From Prorocentrum cordatum (Eukaryota > Sar > Dinophyceae > Prorocentrales > Prorocentraceae), in contig CAUYUJ010019115.1 in assembly GCA_963575745.1 (NCBI GenBank), forward strand, positions 457,041 to 499,540: a stretch of DNA of 42,500 nt, written 5' to 3'. The notes below the pieces were generated by a model. That model searched no databases and was not told where the DNA came from. It was given only the letters and a program-made list of their open reading frames with translations. Shown in pieces: positions 29,456 to 39,411 of this stretch; the first letter of the stretch is position 1; every line of letters starts with the position of its first letter. A program made the translations under genes and the position numbers.

Positions 29456-29923
29456 TCAACTGCCGCAGAAATGGTGGATCGCGGCGCGAGGCTGCTGCGT
29501 CGCGATCTCTCCCGGCTGCTCCGCTGGAAGCTCGGCGACCTCAGGCTTCAAGCGAGCAGCAGCCGCGCCGCCAACCCAACCTGGATAGCCACCGGCGCCC
29601 CCACGACGCAGGCGGGCAGAGATGAACGCCAGCCCAGAGAGCATCCCGAGGGTGAAACACGGGCAGCGGCCTATCCTGATGGAGGATGAGAGCCGCGACG
29701 CCTGGGCGTCCCCTGCAAGTGGTGGTCAATTTAGCGTGAAGCTGGGAGCACACTCGTAGGAGCAGGGAGGACACAGCGCCGACGACGATGTCCACACCAC
29801 TAGGGTCTGTGAGGCGCCGCGCACGAGATCTGGAAGGAACCGAGCGGCGGCTGCTTGCATGCCCTTCAACAGCTCGAGCACAATTCGTAAGGATGCGCGC
29901 CCCTCACCTAGTAAACACCACAC
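29456..29923 (-). pseudogene. possible N-terminal fragment of a retroelement-type protein
   Basis: Two - strand ORFs follow each other: 29923-29726 (LLKGMQAAAARFLPDLVRGA, then ALCPPCSYECAPSFTLN and a stop) and 29644-29456 (MLSGLAFISARLRRGGAGGY). A Cys-Pro cluster followed by a hydrophobic Gly/Ala-rich stretch could be a membrane-anchored N-terminus. The orientation matches the RT-recombinase element 3 kb further on, but the alveolin-like + strand ORF lies between. The link is speculative. Confidence 0.25.
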
Positions 29924-30039
29924 TGAAGTTGTTATTGTGATAGTGATGCGAGTGACGATTATGATGCTGATGGTGAGGGCTGATAAGAAGGACGAGAAGG
30001 ATCAGCATGAGGGGATGGTGACAACTAATCAGGAGGAGC

Positions 30040-30415
30040 GGCAGGAGGAGGACGAGGAACAGGATAAGGAGGAGGAGGAGGAGGAGGGGGGGGATGGAGA
30101 GGAGAGGAGGAGGAGGAGGAGGAGGAGGAGGAGAAGGAGTAGGAGGAGGAGCAGCAAGAGGGGGGGGAGGAGCAGAAAGAGGAACAAGAGGATGAAGAGG
30201 AGGAGCAAGAGGAGTAACAGGAGAGGAGGATGAGAAGGAGGAGAATGAGGAGGGTGGAGTTTGGAGGTGGAGGAGGAGGTTGAGCGGCAAGAGGAGGAGG
30301 AGGAGGAGGAGGAGGAGGAGGAGGAGGAGGAGGAGGAGGAGGAAAAGGAGGAGGAGGAGGAGGAGGAGGAGAGGAGGAGGAGGAGGAGGAGGAGGAGGAG
30401 GAGGAGCAGGATGGG
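30040..30415. repeat. (GGA)n purine microsatellite
   Basis: GGA/GAG repeats, nearly perfect at 30290-30400. A 362-codon - strand ORF (29904-30992) is mainly poly-Leu and poly-Ser from this tract. The + strand reads poly-Glu. Confidence 0.9.
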
Positions 30416-30735
30416 GGGGATAGCAGGTCCGCGTCGACGGGGGCGACGGCGCGAGACTGTCAAACGCGGGCTGGCGCGGGGCGCGGTGGTCACGTCGGCT
30501 CTTCCCGACCGATACCGCTGTGCCCGCCGGGCGGCTCACGGGAGCTCCCGGATGTGCACCGAAGACGGCCCGAGGCCGTGGTCGTCCTGGTACCCGGGGC
30601 GGGGGGTGGGTGGGGGGGTGCACGGAGCGAGGCGCAGCAACGGAAGGGGGGAGGGCGTACCTCCGAAGGATGACTGACGGCTCCTGGTCCCGGCCTCTGG
30701 CCATCCGCCTCGAGCCATGAGGAGGCGGATCGGGA
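30416..30735. other. GC-rich spacer without supported gene
   Basis: Mixed GC-rich sequence between a GGA tract and a CTC tract. Short ORFs are open in all frames. Nothing is recognised. Confidence 0.4.
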
Positions 30736-31135
30736 TCCTCCGCCCTCCTCTTGCTCCTTTCCCCCTCTCCGCATTCCTTCTCTCTCCTCCCGCCCTGCGC
30801 CTCCCACCCTACTCCTCCCACCCTACTCATATCTCCCCCTCCCCGTCCCCTATCCCCCTCCTCTCCCCCTGACCAGGCCCTCTCCTCCTCCTGCTCCCTC
30901 TCCTCCTCCCCCTCCTCTTCTTCTCCTCCTTCCTCTTCCCTCCTCTCTCCCTCTCCCCTCCTCTTTCCCTTCCATCTTACTCCCTCCTGCACTTCTCCTT
31001 CTCCTCCTCCTTCCTCGCCCTCGTCGGTCTCCCCATTCTTCTCCTCCTCCGTCCTCCTCGTGCTCCCCAGCCTGCTCCTCAGTCTCCTCCTCTACTCCTC
31101 CGCCCACATGTTTTATTCCTCCCATCCCTTTTCCT
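30736..31135. repeat. pyrimidine-rich (CTC)n tract
   Basis: CTCCTC/CCTTC repeats over 400 bases, the reverse-complement composition of the 30040-30415 tract. The two together form a large imperfect inverted purine/pyrimidine pair. Confidence 0.85.
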
Positions 31136-31204
31136 AATAAATACCTCCTCCCAGCCGCACGTGGGCATGTTTGTAGGTCGTGCCAGGCGTTTCGCCTGAG
31201 GCTT

Positions 31205-31570
31205 CGGAAGCTGGAACGTTGCAACAGTTTCAAGGATGGTAGGCGGGTCCCTTTCAACATGTGGTTCTCGCCGTCGCACCGCGCGCATTCGTCTTAATAG
31301 CGTGCAGTGCATTGAAAGGCTGAAGGCAGCTCCTTTTCGAACATGTGGTTCTCGCCTTTGCGCAGCGCGCATTCGGTTGGACAGTTTCCAACAGGTTTAA
31401 GGCTTCGCATGATTGAAGTTCCAGAAAGGGTGCCCTGGCATGACTTAGGAATGCCAGGACGCAACAGCCATGATGATTCGCAGTGTTGGCGTCCCAAATG
31501 GCGTTGTGGCACGATTTGAGGCTGCCAGGACGCAACGGTCACGGTGATTCGCGGTGATGAAGTTTCGAAA
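31205..31570. repeat. two adjacent tandem duplications (about 84 bp and 77 bp)
   Basis: Unit A: 31212-31300 and 31301-31390 share ACATGTGGTTCTCGCC, then CGCGCATTCG. A partial third start, CAACAGGTTTAAGGC, follows. Unit B: about 31433-31500 and 31505-31565 share TGGCA.GA.TT.GG, then TGCCAGGACGCAAC and GTGATTCGC. ORFs reading through on the - strand repeat RREPHV or RTTC. Confidence 0.6.
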
Positions 31571-31861
31571 TTTGTGTTTTGGTACGAATGAGGATTCTTC
31601 GACGGTTGTTTTTTAATGGGGCACTCCCCCGCTTTTGGAAACCTACTAAGAGCGAAGATGGAGGGATGGTTTAATTCAATACCGTTGATGGGCCTTGGGT
31701 TCACACTGGTCCCCCGTCTCCTCCTTACCCTCCTTCTCCTCCCCCTCGTCCTCCTAGTCGTCGTCGCCCTGCACTTTGTAACAACAAGGATTTTTCCTTG
31801 TTTCGGGCCCAAGGCCCTCACGTATCGGCCTGGCTCGAAACATGTCGTAGGAAGATGAGGT

Positions 31862-31863
<2 letters not shown>

Positions 31864-31911
<48 letters not shown>

Positions 31912-31960
31912 GGGGTTTTTATATATATTATTATTTATATATATATATTACTATTTTAAA
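31864..31960. repeat. 47-base poly(T), G5, then AT-rich TATATA tract
   Basis: A run of T at 31864-31910, GGGGG, TTTTT, then ATATATATTATTATTTATATATATAT to about 31950. It is very unlike the GC-rich surroundings. Read on the - strand it is a poly(A) following an AU-rich stretch, as at the 3' end of a retroposed transcript. No target-site duplication was found. An assembly artefact is possible. Confidence 0.7.
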
Positions 31961-32044
31961 ATCAATGTTACGACTTCTTCGCGGCGTCGGATCTTCGGGA
32001 GGGGGACGGAGGGAATGGCAGGGGAGGGATGAAAAAGGGTCCGT

Positions 32045-32510
32045 ATCTTCCTCCTCCTCCTCCTCCTTCTCCTTGTCCTCCTGTGTCTCCTCCCTAACTC
32101 TCCTCCTGCTTCTGCATCTCCCCTGCTCATCCTCTTGTGGCACCGTCCTGGTCCTCGTCCTTGTCGTCGCGGTCGCGGAGGGCGGCGTGCGCCAAGTTCA
32201 ACCCGCCGCTGCACAATGCGGCTGACCAGAGCACTGGGCCCATGAAGAAATGCAGGACGGGGGGAAGCAGCTGAAAGGGGGCCTACATCTGTCCTCCTCC
32301 CCCTTGCCCTGCTCCCGCAACTCCCTCCTCCTCCTCCTCCTCCTTGTGCTCCGTTGCTCCTCCTCCTTGTGCTCCGTTGCTCCTCCTCCCGCCTCTTCTC
32401 TTCGTCTCCACCTATTTCTACTACCCCTCCGCCTCCCACTCCTACCCTTCCTCGTCTTCCTCCTACTCCTCCGCCCCCTCGTTGCTACCTATTCCTGCTC
32501 CTCTCAAATA
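32045..32510. repeat. CTC-rich microsatellite blocks
   Basis: 32050-32120 and 32290-32500 are CTCCTC-rich, including two copies of TTGTGCTCCGTTGCTCCTCC near 32343 and 32367. Unique GC-rich sequence lies between. Confidence 0.8.
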
Positions 32511-32589
32511 GTGGGACCACCCGTTGTGTCCGCTAAAAAGAAAACTTCAATTGACGACTGCATTCCCAGCGTGACGTGTTGCCGTCGAC

Positions 32590-33060
32590 GTTGCAGGATA
32601 CATGACAGGAGTTGGCCGCGCCACGCGTTGCGCGCGAGAAGGCGAGAAGGCAAAATATCTTTCTTGCCGAAGCGTAGACTTTGTTATGAAAATTGTGCTC
32701 CCTCTTGGGCCTGGCTTTTTTTTGTCCGTCAAGCTCATTGGAAGCGGGGCCATGAGCGAGAGAAAACCCCAAGTTGCTCCCACCCACTCGCCACGCATCC
32801 TTCCAGACGATGGCGCTCCCACTCTGGCTCTGTGCATATTTTTCGCCAATCCCGCTGGTAATTTACACACTGAAACAGCGACGCGGCGACCGCGTGACCC
32901 CTCTGGTATGCACAGCCCCACGCGCCATGAACCCCGCGGGCAGTTCGAATGCGAAAATGCAAGCCAGCGCAACCAATGTGAAACTCGTTCTGAGGTGGAC
33001 GCCACGTTGTCGGCACATCGCAGACGACCGTACGCCGCAGATGATTTCAAGCTTCGGGCA
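32590..33060. other. diverged relative of the GC-rich CTCGCC/GCGCG family
   Basis: Words such as GGCCGCGCCACGCGTTGCGCG, ACTCGCCACGCATCC and TTTTTCGCCAATCCCGCTGG resemble units of the 34.2-35.4 kb array in order and spacing, but too weakly for a firm alignment. ORFs 32547-33218 (-) and 32602-33066 (+) both cross it. Confidence 0.3.
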
Positions 33061-33329
33061 GAATAATAAACATGAAGACCGAATGAGAAGGAGGAGGGGG
33101 AGGAGGAGGATAAGGAGGGGAGAAGGAGGTCCTCCTCATCCTCCATGTGCGATCTGGGGCCTCCTGCTCCGGGAATGCGGCGGAGCCGATTTGCCACTCT
33201 AGCAAAGGCGTCAACCACTTTTTTGGCGGGCGAAGCGCAAGCATATCACAAGTGGACCTCGACGTGTTTGGAACGACAGCTCCATCGTTCTATCTCTTTA
33301 TATGTAAATCTACTGTTGCTATGTGTAGA

Positions 33330-33905
33330 CGTATGCGTATGCATGCATGTACGTATGTATGTATGCATGCATGCATGTATGCAATTCTACGTCTGTATGT
33401 ACGTATGCGTCCCTGTAGATGTGTATGTGTGTAGGTCTGTCTGCCTGTCTGCATGTACGCATGTCCGTATATACGTATGTATGCATGTATGCAGGTACGT
33501 ATGTATTTGTATATGTCTGTAGGTATGCCTGTTTGTATGTATGCATGTATGTATGCATGCATGCATGCATGTACGTATGTCAGTATGTAGGTATGTATAT
33601 CTGTATGTTTGTTTGTTTGCTTGCTTGCACGTGTGCATATACGCGTATCTGTCTGTATGTATGTATGGCTTTACGACTGTATGTCTGTATGTCTGTATGT
33701 ATGCCTGTCTGTCTGTGTGTCCGACTGTCTGCCTGCTTGTCTGTATGTATGCATGCATGTATGTATGTATGTATGTATGCACGTATATACAATTTCCATT
33801 TATAATGGTATGCCTGTATGCATGTATGTATGTATGTATGCATGTACGTTTGTATGTATGTACGTATGTATACATGCATGCATGCATGTATGTATGTGTA
33901 CACAC
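33330..33905. repeat. degenerate (TATG)n satellite
   Basis: TATG tetramers with many TCTG, CATG and TACG variants. The best stretches are 33355-33385, 33750-33782 and 33815-33845. Long Cys/Tyr/Met or His/Thr/Tyr ORFs on both strands are artefacts. It is similar to 17730-18108. Confidence 0.9.
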
Positions 33906-34189
33906 ATAGATACACACATGAGGGCGAAACTGGTACACGCGCACCGATTTGCCAAAATCGAAGCATCCCCATCCTCCCCTGGTTCTCCTCCTCCTCCTGC
34001 CCCTACGCTCTCCTCCCCCTTCCGATTCTTAGCCTTACTCCTGATCAGTATTGCTAATCTTATTGCTATCTACTCCGACTGGACCACCTAACCAGTCGAT
34101 CGCCGCCCCATCCGGGCCCTTCCAACCTACCTACCATTAGCAATACAACATCCACAATTTTGACTGCAACACGGCTTTGCAGTTTCCGT

Positions 34190-35450
34190 TTTTTCCCGCC
34201 GCGGTTGGGCGCGGCGTGCTTTTTCCGCCCGCCAGACGCGCGAGCGGACGAAGCTGTCGCTCTCGCCCCGGCTCCGCGCAGGTTTCGCCCGAGTGTGGCG
34301 CTCCCGCTGGGGCGCGGCGCAGACTTCCTCGTCCAGTCGTTGGGGGCGGGGCCGCGCGCCAGCGGTCGACGCGTCGCCTTCGCCCAAGCTTTGCCCGCGT
34401 GGGCGCGGCGCATGCCTCTCTCGCCGGATTGTATGACAACGGCAGCGGCAGCGGGGCCGCGTGAGGGCGGACAAAATGCTGGCCTCGCCCAGGCACCGCG
34501 CAGTCTGCGCGTGAACGTGACAGGGCAATTTCGGCGCGGCGCGTGCTTCTTCTTCGTCGCGCTCATCGGACACTTGGTCGCCCGAGAAATGGTTCAATGG
34601 TGCTCTCGCCGCACTGTTGCGCAAAAGCATTCTGCTAAAAATTCTCTCCCACTCGTGCGCGGCTTTTCCCCTCGCCAAGTCGTCTGAAGAGCGCCTTCCA
34701 TTCGTGGGAACGCGTTCCAGCCCCAATATCACATGGTTCCTCCATTGATTATGGGACTATGGGAGTGAAGGTGGAATGCGCGAGGCCCGCTGAGTCGTCC
34801 AATCTGGCTAGCTTCATCCTTTAATAATGTATACACCCGCCCTGCCACCTAGCCGGCGCCGATGGCCGCCACATCCAGAGAGGTTCGAATCTGCACGTCC
34901 GAGAACGATGCGACTTCGACGTTTTTTCTCAACATTGCCGCTTCATCGTCGACTTTGCAAAATGCGTGGCGGGAGTGGGACGGAGCACGCGTTGCGCGGG
35001 AAGGGGCGGAATCTCGTTGTCGCCTCGGCGACGAACTCATTCTTCTAGAGGAGAGTTGAGCTCCCGCTCGGGCGCGGCGCACACTTGTCAGTCGCCGATT
35101 CGTCGGCAACGGGGTCGCGGGCAACCAGGCGAACATAGCTCTCGCCCAAGCGCCGCGCACATTTCGCCTGAGAAAGCGCTGCTGCTTTAGCGGGGCGCAT
35201 ATTTTGCACTCGCCCAGTCATTGGGAGCGGGGCCGCACGCGAGCGTGCGACTTGTTGCCCTCGCTCAAGCTCCGTGCAGATTTTGTGGGAACGTGGCTCA
35301 TGATCTTCGCTCGCAAGGATGCCAGCACGCGGCAGCGGTGCCACGCCCGAGCGGGCGGCATGCCGATCTCGCCAAACCGCCGCTGAGGTTTCGTGTCAAC
35401 GTGGCAGTGCTGCTCCAGCGCGGCGCATGCTTCGCCACCCACACCAGGCA
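34190..35450. repeat. GC-rich tandem family of about 115-120 bp
   Basis: Degenerate units share CTCGCCCAAGC.CCGCGCA, then TTTCG.CTGAACGTGGC, GGCGCGGCGCA, CTCGCCCAGTCGTTGGGAGC, then GGGGCCGC. Recognisable copies start near 34255, 34375, 34483, 35050, 35137, 35256 and 35367. The interval 34570-35045 is more diverged. Reverse-strand ORFs (34127-34732, 35045-35344) repeat RPSGS or RRLGE patterns, so they reflect the repeat, although a decayed repeat-protein gene cannot be excluded. Confidence 0.6.
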
Positions 35451-35459
35451 TGTGCCCGC

Positions 35460-35600
35460 GCGAAGCCCAAAACTGGCCAAGAGAGCCCCAAGGCGGCTCA
35501 ATATGACCCCAAGGCGGCCCATAAAGGCACCAAGGGACCTCTAAGACGGACCCACAAGAACCTCAGGCAGCCTCAAGACGGCCCAAATATACTCCATGAG
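35460..35600. repeat. GGGGCC/CTTGGG 21-bp repeat, locus 3 (inverted)
   Basis: GAGCCCCAAGGCGGCTC, GACCCCAAGGCGGCCC and CTCAAGACGGCCC units are the reverse complement of loci 1 and 2. The + strand reads SPKAAQYDPKAAHKGTKGP, again with a period near seven residues. Confidence 0.55.
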
Positions 35601-35954
35601 AGCTCTTCAGACATCGGGACGAAAGGTGTCACACGTTCCGGTCCCCCGTGGCTCCCCCGAACAAGCGCCACCAACAATGCTGGGCTGGCACGGTGGCTGG
35701 ACTTGCCACAAACAATTGGATAGTACCCTCGCCGCAACACCGTGCAATGATTTTCTGGAAGTTCCGCTCCCGCCCATGCGCGGCCTGTGTGTTCCTTCTC
35801 GCCAGGACGTCTGAGCGGGACCGCGTGCGAACGCCTTCGGTTCGCTAGGTGGAAACTCGCGACATTTCCAAGATCAAGTTGTACCGTGTACCAGACTTGG
35901 GTCGTGTTTTGTAGGGAGGACGGTGGGAGTGGGCGGTGCCAGCTGCCTCCTTCG

Positions 35955-36330
35955 ACCTGGCTAACTTGCCTCCTCGCTTTTCTTGTCCTCGAATCTTCTG
36001 GTCCTTCCTCAACCTACTCCCCGTCCTTTGCATTGTCCTCCTCCTCCTCCTCCTCCTCCTCCTCCAGGCGGTTCCAAGAGGAGGATGAGGATGAGGAGAC
36101 CCATAATAAACCCACGGAGCATCAATGATGCTGCAGTGAGCCTTCCCGTCCTGAGTCCCCTCCTCACAGGTCCCCACGAAACTTCCTCGTGCCCTTCTTC
36201 AGCCTCCTCCTCCATGCACTCCCTCTCCCTCTTCCTCTTTCCCCCCTCCCCCTTCCCTTCCTCCTCCTCCCCCTCCTCCTCCTCCTATTCCAGCCCATCC
36301 CCTCTTGCATGCCAACCTCTCCCCTGGGAG
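35955..36330. repeat. CTC-rich tracts
   Basis: CTCCTC runs at 36032-36065 and pyrimidine-rich sequence at 36190-36310, separated by a GAGGATGAGG stretch. ORFs are compositional. Confidence 0.8.
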
Positions 36331-36499
36331 GGCAGGCCCCTTTTCGCTTCCCAGCTGAAGAGAGTCGGCAACGACAAAATCGCCATCTTTGCGTTGGACC
36401 CGAGCGGCACCGATACCCCACCTATCTGGAGCTGCCACGGCCTGTTCGAGGGGAAGATGACATGGCAAGTGGCGAAGCAGGATGCACGCTGAGGCGACA

Positions 36500-36595
36500 G
36501 AAGGGAACGGGAGAGGAGCAGGAGGAGGAGGAGAAGGAGGAGAAGGATGAGGAGGAGAAGGAGGAAGAGCAGGATGATGATGATGATGACACGCC
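36500..36595. repeat. GAGGAGAAGG then GATGAT microsatellite
   Basis: A purine trinucleotide tract ending in GATGATGATGATGATGAC. It lies just downstream (in - strand sense) of the retrotransposon ORF end. Confidence 0.85.
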
Positions 36596-36630
36596 CGTTG
36601 GAGGCGGAGACTCCCCGGTATCACAAGCTC

Positions 36631-37193
36631 TCAGGGGCAAGCCTCTCCAAGTCTGCCTCTGCAACCGAGACTGCGCAAAAATTCGTCCGCTAAATTCCAG
36701 ATGATTTTGGGGTCCCGCGTCCCCGCCGGGTTAAACCGGGAAGTCCAGCCCGATTGGTCCCAGCGGTGGACCCTGCCCCGGCCTTTTCTGGAAAAAGTTT
36801 TAGAGGACCTGCCAGATGCCGACACCCACACGCGCCTTTGTGAGCTGACCCAGTCGTGGTCCTGCTCGCTAGACGCTCTGGCTGCCCAGCTGTCTGGGTG
36901 CCTCTGGAGGTGTGAATGCCAGGACAAACACGAGTACAAATGAAACTTCGACCATTTCGTGGCCGCCAGCTGTTTGACCGCGCGGTTTCTGCGCAGGCAA
37001 AACTGCTGTGCAGTTTCGTTCGGCTTGCAGCGAAGCCGGAGCATCCACGCTAAAAGCTTCGACTGCCTTCTGTCCAAAAAAGTCTCCGTTGCCTGGCAGG
37101 GGGGGGCACGATGCAGCCCTGGCTCTGATAATGCCTCCAGCAACATCGCTGAGCTTTTGTAGCCTTTTTCGGATTGGGATGCAGCTGTTGGTC
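36631..37193 (-). mobile_element. 3' end of a non-LTR retrotransposon ORF (post-RT region)
   Basis: A - strand frame open for about 185 codons, with the ATG at 37146. It reads LDRRQSKLLAWMLRLRCKPN, then ETAQQFCLRRNRAVKQLA, WSKFHLYSCLSWHSHLQRHP and DSWAARASSEQDHDWVSSQR. The pattern (R.Q.K.L.W, RxxNET..F..RR, W....W..HLxRHPxSW) matches the domain that follows the reverse transcriptase in LINE-type ORF2 proteins of protists. RT and endonuclease are missing: the upstream side runs into a GGA satellite at about 37215, so this looks like a 5'-truncated copy. The remaining frame is intact, suggesting a fairly recent insertion. Confidence 0.6.
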
Positions 37194-37214
37194 AAGAAGC
37201 GGCTATTCTTCCAG

Positions 37215-37590
37215 AAACAAGCGAGGAGGAGGAGGAGGAAGAAGATGAGGAGGACGAGAAGGAGAGGGAGGAAGATGAGGAGAAGGAGGAGAAGGAGGAG
37301 GAGGAGGATGAGGAGCAGGTAAAGGCAGAAGACGAATCTGAGCAGGAAGAGGAAGAGGAGAAGGAGAGGAGGTGGGGGGAAGGCGAACGATGATAAGGAT
37401 AATGATGATGATGAGGAGGAGGAGGAGGAGGAGGAGGAGGAAGAGGAGTAGGAGTAGGAGGAGGAGGAATAAGAGGAGGATGAGGAGGAGAAGGACGAGG
37501 ACGACGACGATAAGGAGGAATATGATGGTGACGAGGATGAGGAGGGGGAAGGTTATGAGGGGGCGGAGGAGGAGGTAGGAGGAAGATTAA
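37215..37590. repeat. (GGA)n with GATGAT and GACGAC
   Basis: GAGGAGGAAG repeats, a GATGATGAT stretch at about 37395-37415, GGAGGA at 37413-37445 and GACGACGACG at 37495-37510. All ORFs are compositional. Confidence 0.9.
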
Positions 37591-37774
37591 TCTCTGGAGC
37601 AGCCCCAGCCTGTTCCTGAAACCTTCGCTGCGCATCGCGTGCGTCCACCCGCCGCCGACACCTCCGAGCATGAGCAGGAGCACAGGCGAGGTGCAGACGA
37701 ACATGAACAGCGTGGCGAGGAATATGAAGAGGTAGTTCGGGGAGAATGCCTAAGGGCATCCACCAGGGCAATGC

Positions 37775-38020
37775 GATTCGATCCGCCCTCCCCCGCCCCC
37801 CCGCCCTGGGGGATGAGGGGGAAGGGTGATGAGGGTGAGAACGAAGCGGGGGATGAGAAAAGGGAGAAGGGGGAGGAACGGGGGGACAGGAAGAACGGGA
37901 GGATAGACATGAGGAGGACAGGGGGAGAAGGAAGGGACGAGGAGAGACACAGGGTAGAAGGGGAGGGACAGCAGGGAGATGAAGAGAGGACTAGGAGGAG
38001 GGGGGAGGATTATCAGAGCA
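37775..38020. other. purine-rich GGGGGA/GAGGAC tract
   Basis: GGGAGAAGG, GGGATGAGG and similar words dominate, on one strand only. No gene. Confidence 0.65.
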
Positions 38021-38422
38021 AGACGGTGGGCGCGGGCTCCATCAGAGCAGTGTGTATGTAGTTAGAATGTGAAGCCTCAGTGGCACGCGGCGAGGCGGCA
38101 GCAAAGGCGGGGAAGCATGGACGCGGCGCGCTAGGGGGGGCGGGATGACTGGGATGGCAGCCTGGGCGTAGCCAGGGCCTCCAGCTGGGAAGCGGCTCAA
38201 GCGGGCTCGATGAAAGGTGGCTGAATGATGGGAGTGCGCGACGTGCGACGCAGAGGGCACCTCGTCTCGGACCGGCCGAAAACGGTGCCAGGCCCATGCG
38301 GCGAAGCAGGGCCATTGCTTCCTGCGGTAGAGCAGCTGTCGTTGCCGCACCGCGTGCCAAGACTCGCGAGAGTGCGGGCGCACTGCGCCGGTCTGGGCGC
38401 GACCAATCCTGGCCACGCGGGT

Positions 38423-38905
38423 CTATAGTGACACAAATAACGGCATGACCACTATTTTCTTGGAGCGCCGCGCGCGGATTCCTTGGATCGGCGCTGGACC
38501 CCCTCCCTGGCGCGCGGAGCGCGTCAGGGATGGCGCTAGAGGCGCCGCCCGGAGGGCGCAGCGCCGATCCAAGAACTCCGCGCGGAGCTCCGAGAAATTA
38601 CGTGTGTGCGGTTTTCCTTCGAGGGTCATGGACTTCCGCACCGCATCGGCCGCGGAGTCGAGGATCGACGCCTCCGTCTGGCAGAGAAGGGCCCCCAACA
38701 TCGACAGCAATGAGCCCCTCCCGTCCCTGCCTTTCCTGCCGCTCGAGCTGTGACAACGCGGGGGCCGAGGAGCACGGCTAGCGACGGCAACATCAACGAC
38801 TCCACCACCGGGCCTTGCAATTTTTCCGCACCCGGCGCTTTCGGGTCCCGGGACCATCACAGGTTCATCGGGCTCGAACACAGGCCGCAGGAAGATGGGG
38901 TCCAA
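38423..38905 (-). CDS. hypothetical ORF, 160 aa, across the nested inverted repeat
   Basis: The - strand product has a plausible middle (SLLSMLGALLCQTEASILDS, then ADAVRKSMTLEGKPHTRNFS and ELRAEFLDRRCALRAAP). The C-terminal part is encoded by the inverted repeat at 38471-38584, so either the ORF is partly fortuitous or the hairpin lies in its 3' region. The family is not recognised. Confidence 0.3.
   Translation of the reverse strand: MDPIFLRPVFEPDEPVMVPGPESAGCGKIARPGGGVVDVAVASRAPRPPRCHSSSGRKGRDGRGSLLSMLGALLCQTEASILDSAADAVRKSMTLEGKPHTRNFSELRAEFLDRRCALRAAPLAPSLTRSARQGGGPAPIQGIRARRSKKIVVMPLFVSL
38471..38584. repeat. nested inverted repeat: 26-bp stem enclosing two hairpins
   Basis: The arm 38471-38496 pairs with 38559-38584 at 24 of 26 positions. 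Inside are two more stems: CCCTGGCGCG (38505-38514) with CGCGTCAGGG (38520-38529), one wobble and a 5-base loop; and GGCGC (38532-38536) with GCGCC (38542-38546), loop TAGAG. The whole can fold as a three-way junction in RNA or a cruciform in DNA. It could be a small non-coding RNA, a fold-back transposon remnant or part of a gene. Confidence 0.6.
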
Positions 38906-38987
38906 AGCTCAGGTCGTGATTGTTGCAGATGTTGCATTTGTTCCGCAACTTCGGGTCTCAGCATGTGCGCGCGCAGGGACATCGAGA

Positions 38988-39332
38988 TCACCAGCAGCGG
39001 CAGCCAGAAGCCCCTTCAGTGGAGCGCCGCGCGCGGCCGGCTCCGTGCGGGCGCTTGTGCAGGAGATCGCCGCGAGTCGCGGCAGCAGTGGGTTCGCGAG
39101 GAGGGCCCTGCAGCTGGAGATCGTGTTGTCGGTTCGTGTTCTTCGTGAGGGAAGGGTCCGTGAGCAGCGGCAACAGGTGCCTCACGAGGAGTGCCATGCA
39201 GACGGAAAACATCTCGTCGTGCGGGCACTTCTTCGTGCAGGATGTCGCCGCGTCCTGGACTGGTGAGGAGGGCCGTGCGGACGTAGACTGTCGTGGTGCA
39301 GGTAGGCTCCGCCAACGAATCGCCACTCGCAA
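38988..39332 (-). CDS. hypothetical ORF, 114 aa
   Basis: The central part looks protein-like (CPHDEMFSVCMALLVRHLLP, then LLTDPSLTKNTNRQHDLQLQ). The rest is Arg/Ala/Pro-rich. No motif is recognised. Overlapping frames are also open, so confidence is low. Confidence 0.25.
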   Translation of the reverse strand: MRVAIRWRSLPAPRQSTSARPSSPVQDAATSCTKKCPHDEMFSVCMALLVRHLLPLLTDPSLTKNTNRQHDLQLQGPPREPTAAATRGDLLHKRPHGAGRARRSTEGASGCRCW

Positions 39333-39411
39333 GCGGATGCGGCGGACCAGCTCCAGGCCGCTGGTTGCGGGTGTTGCCTCCGGGGAACAGAGGCGATAAC
39401 AAACGCACTGT

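Noticed and set aside
29904-30992. 362-codon - ORF
   Set aside because: Mostly poly-Leu/Ser/Pro from GGA and CTC tracts.
34885-34905. Second tRNA B-box-like word (GGTTCGAATCT)
   Set aside because: No paired stem around it on either strand.
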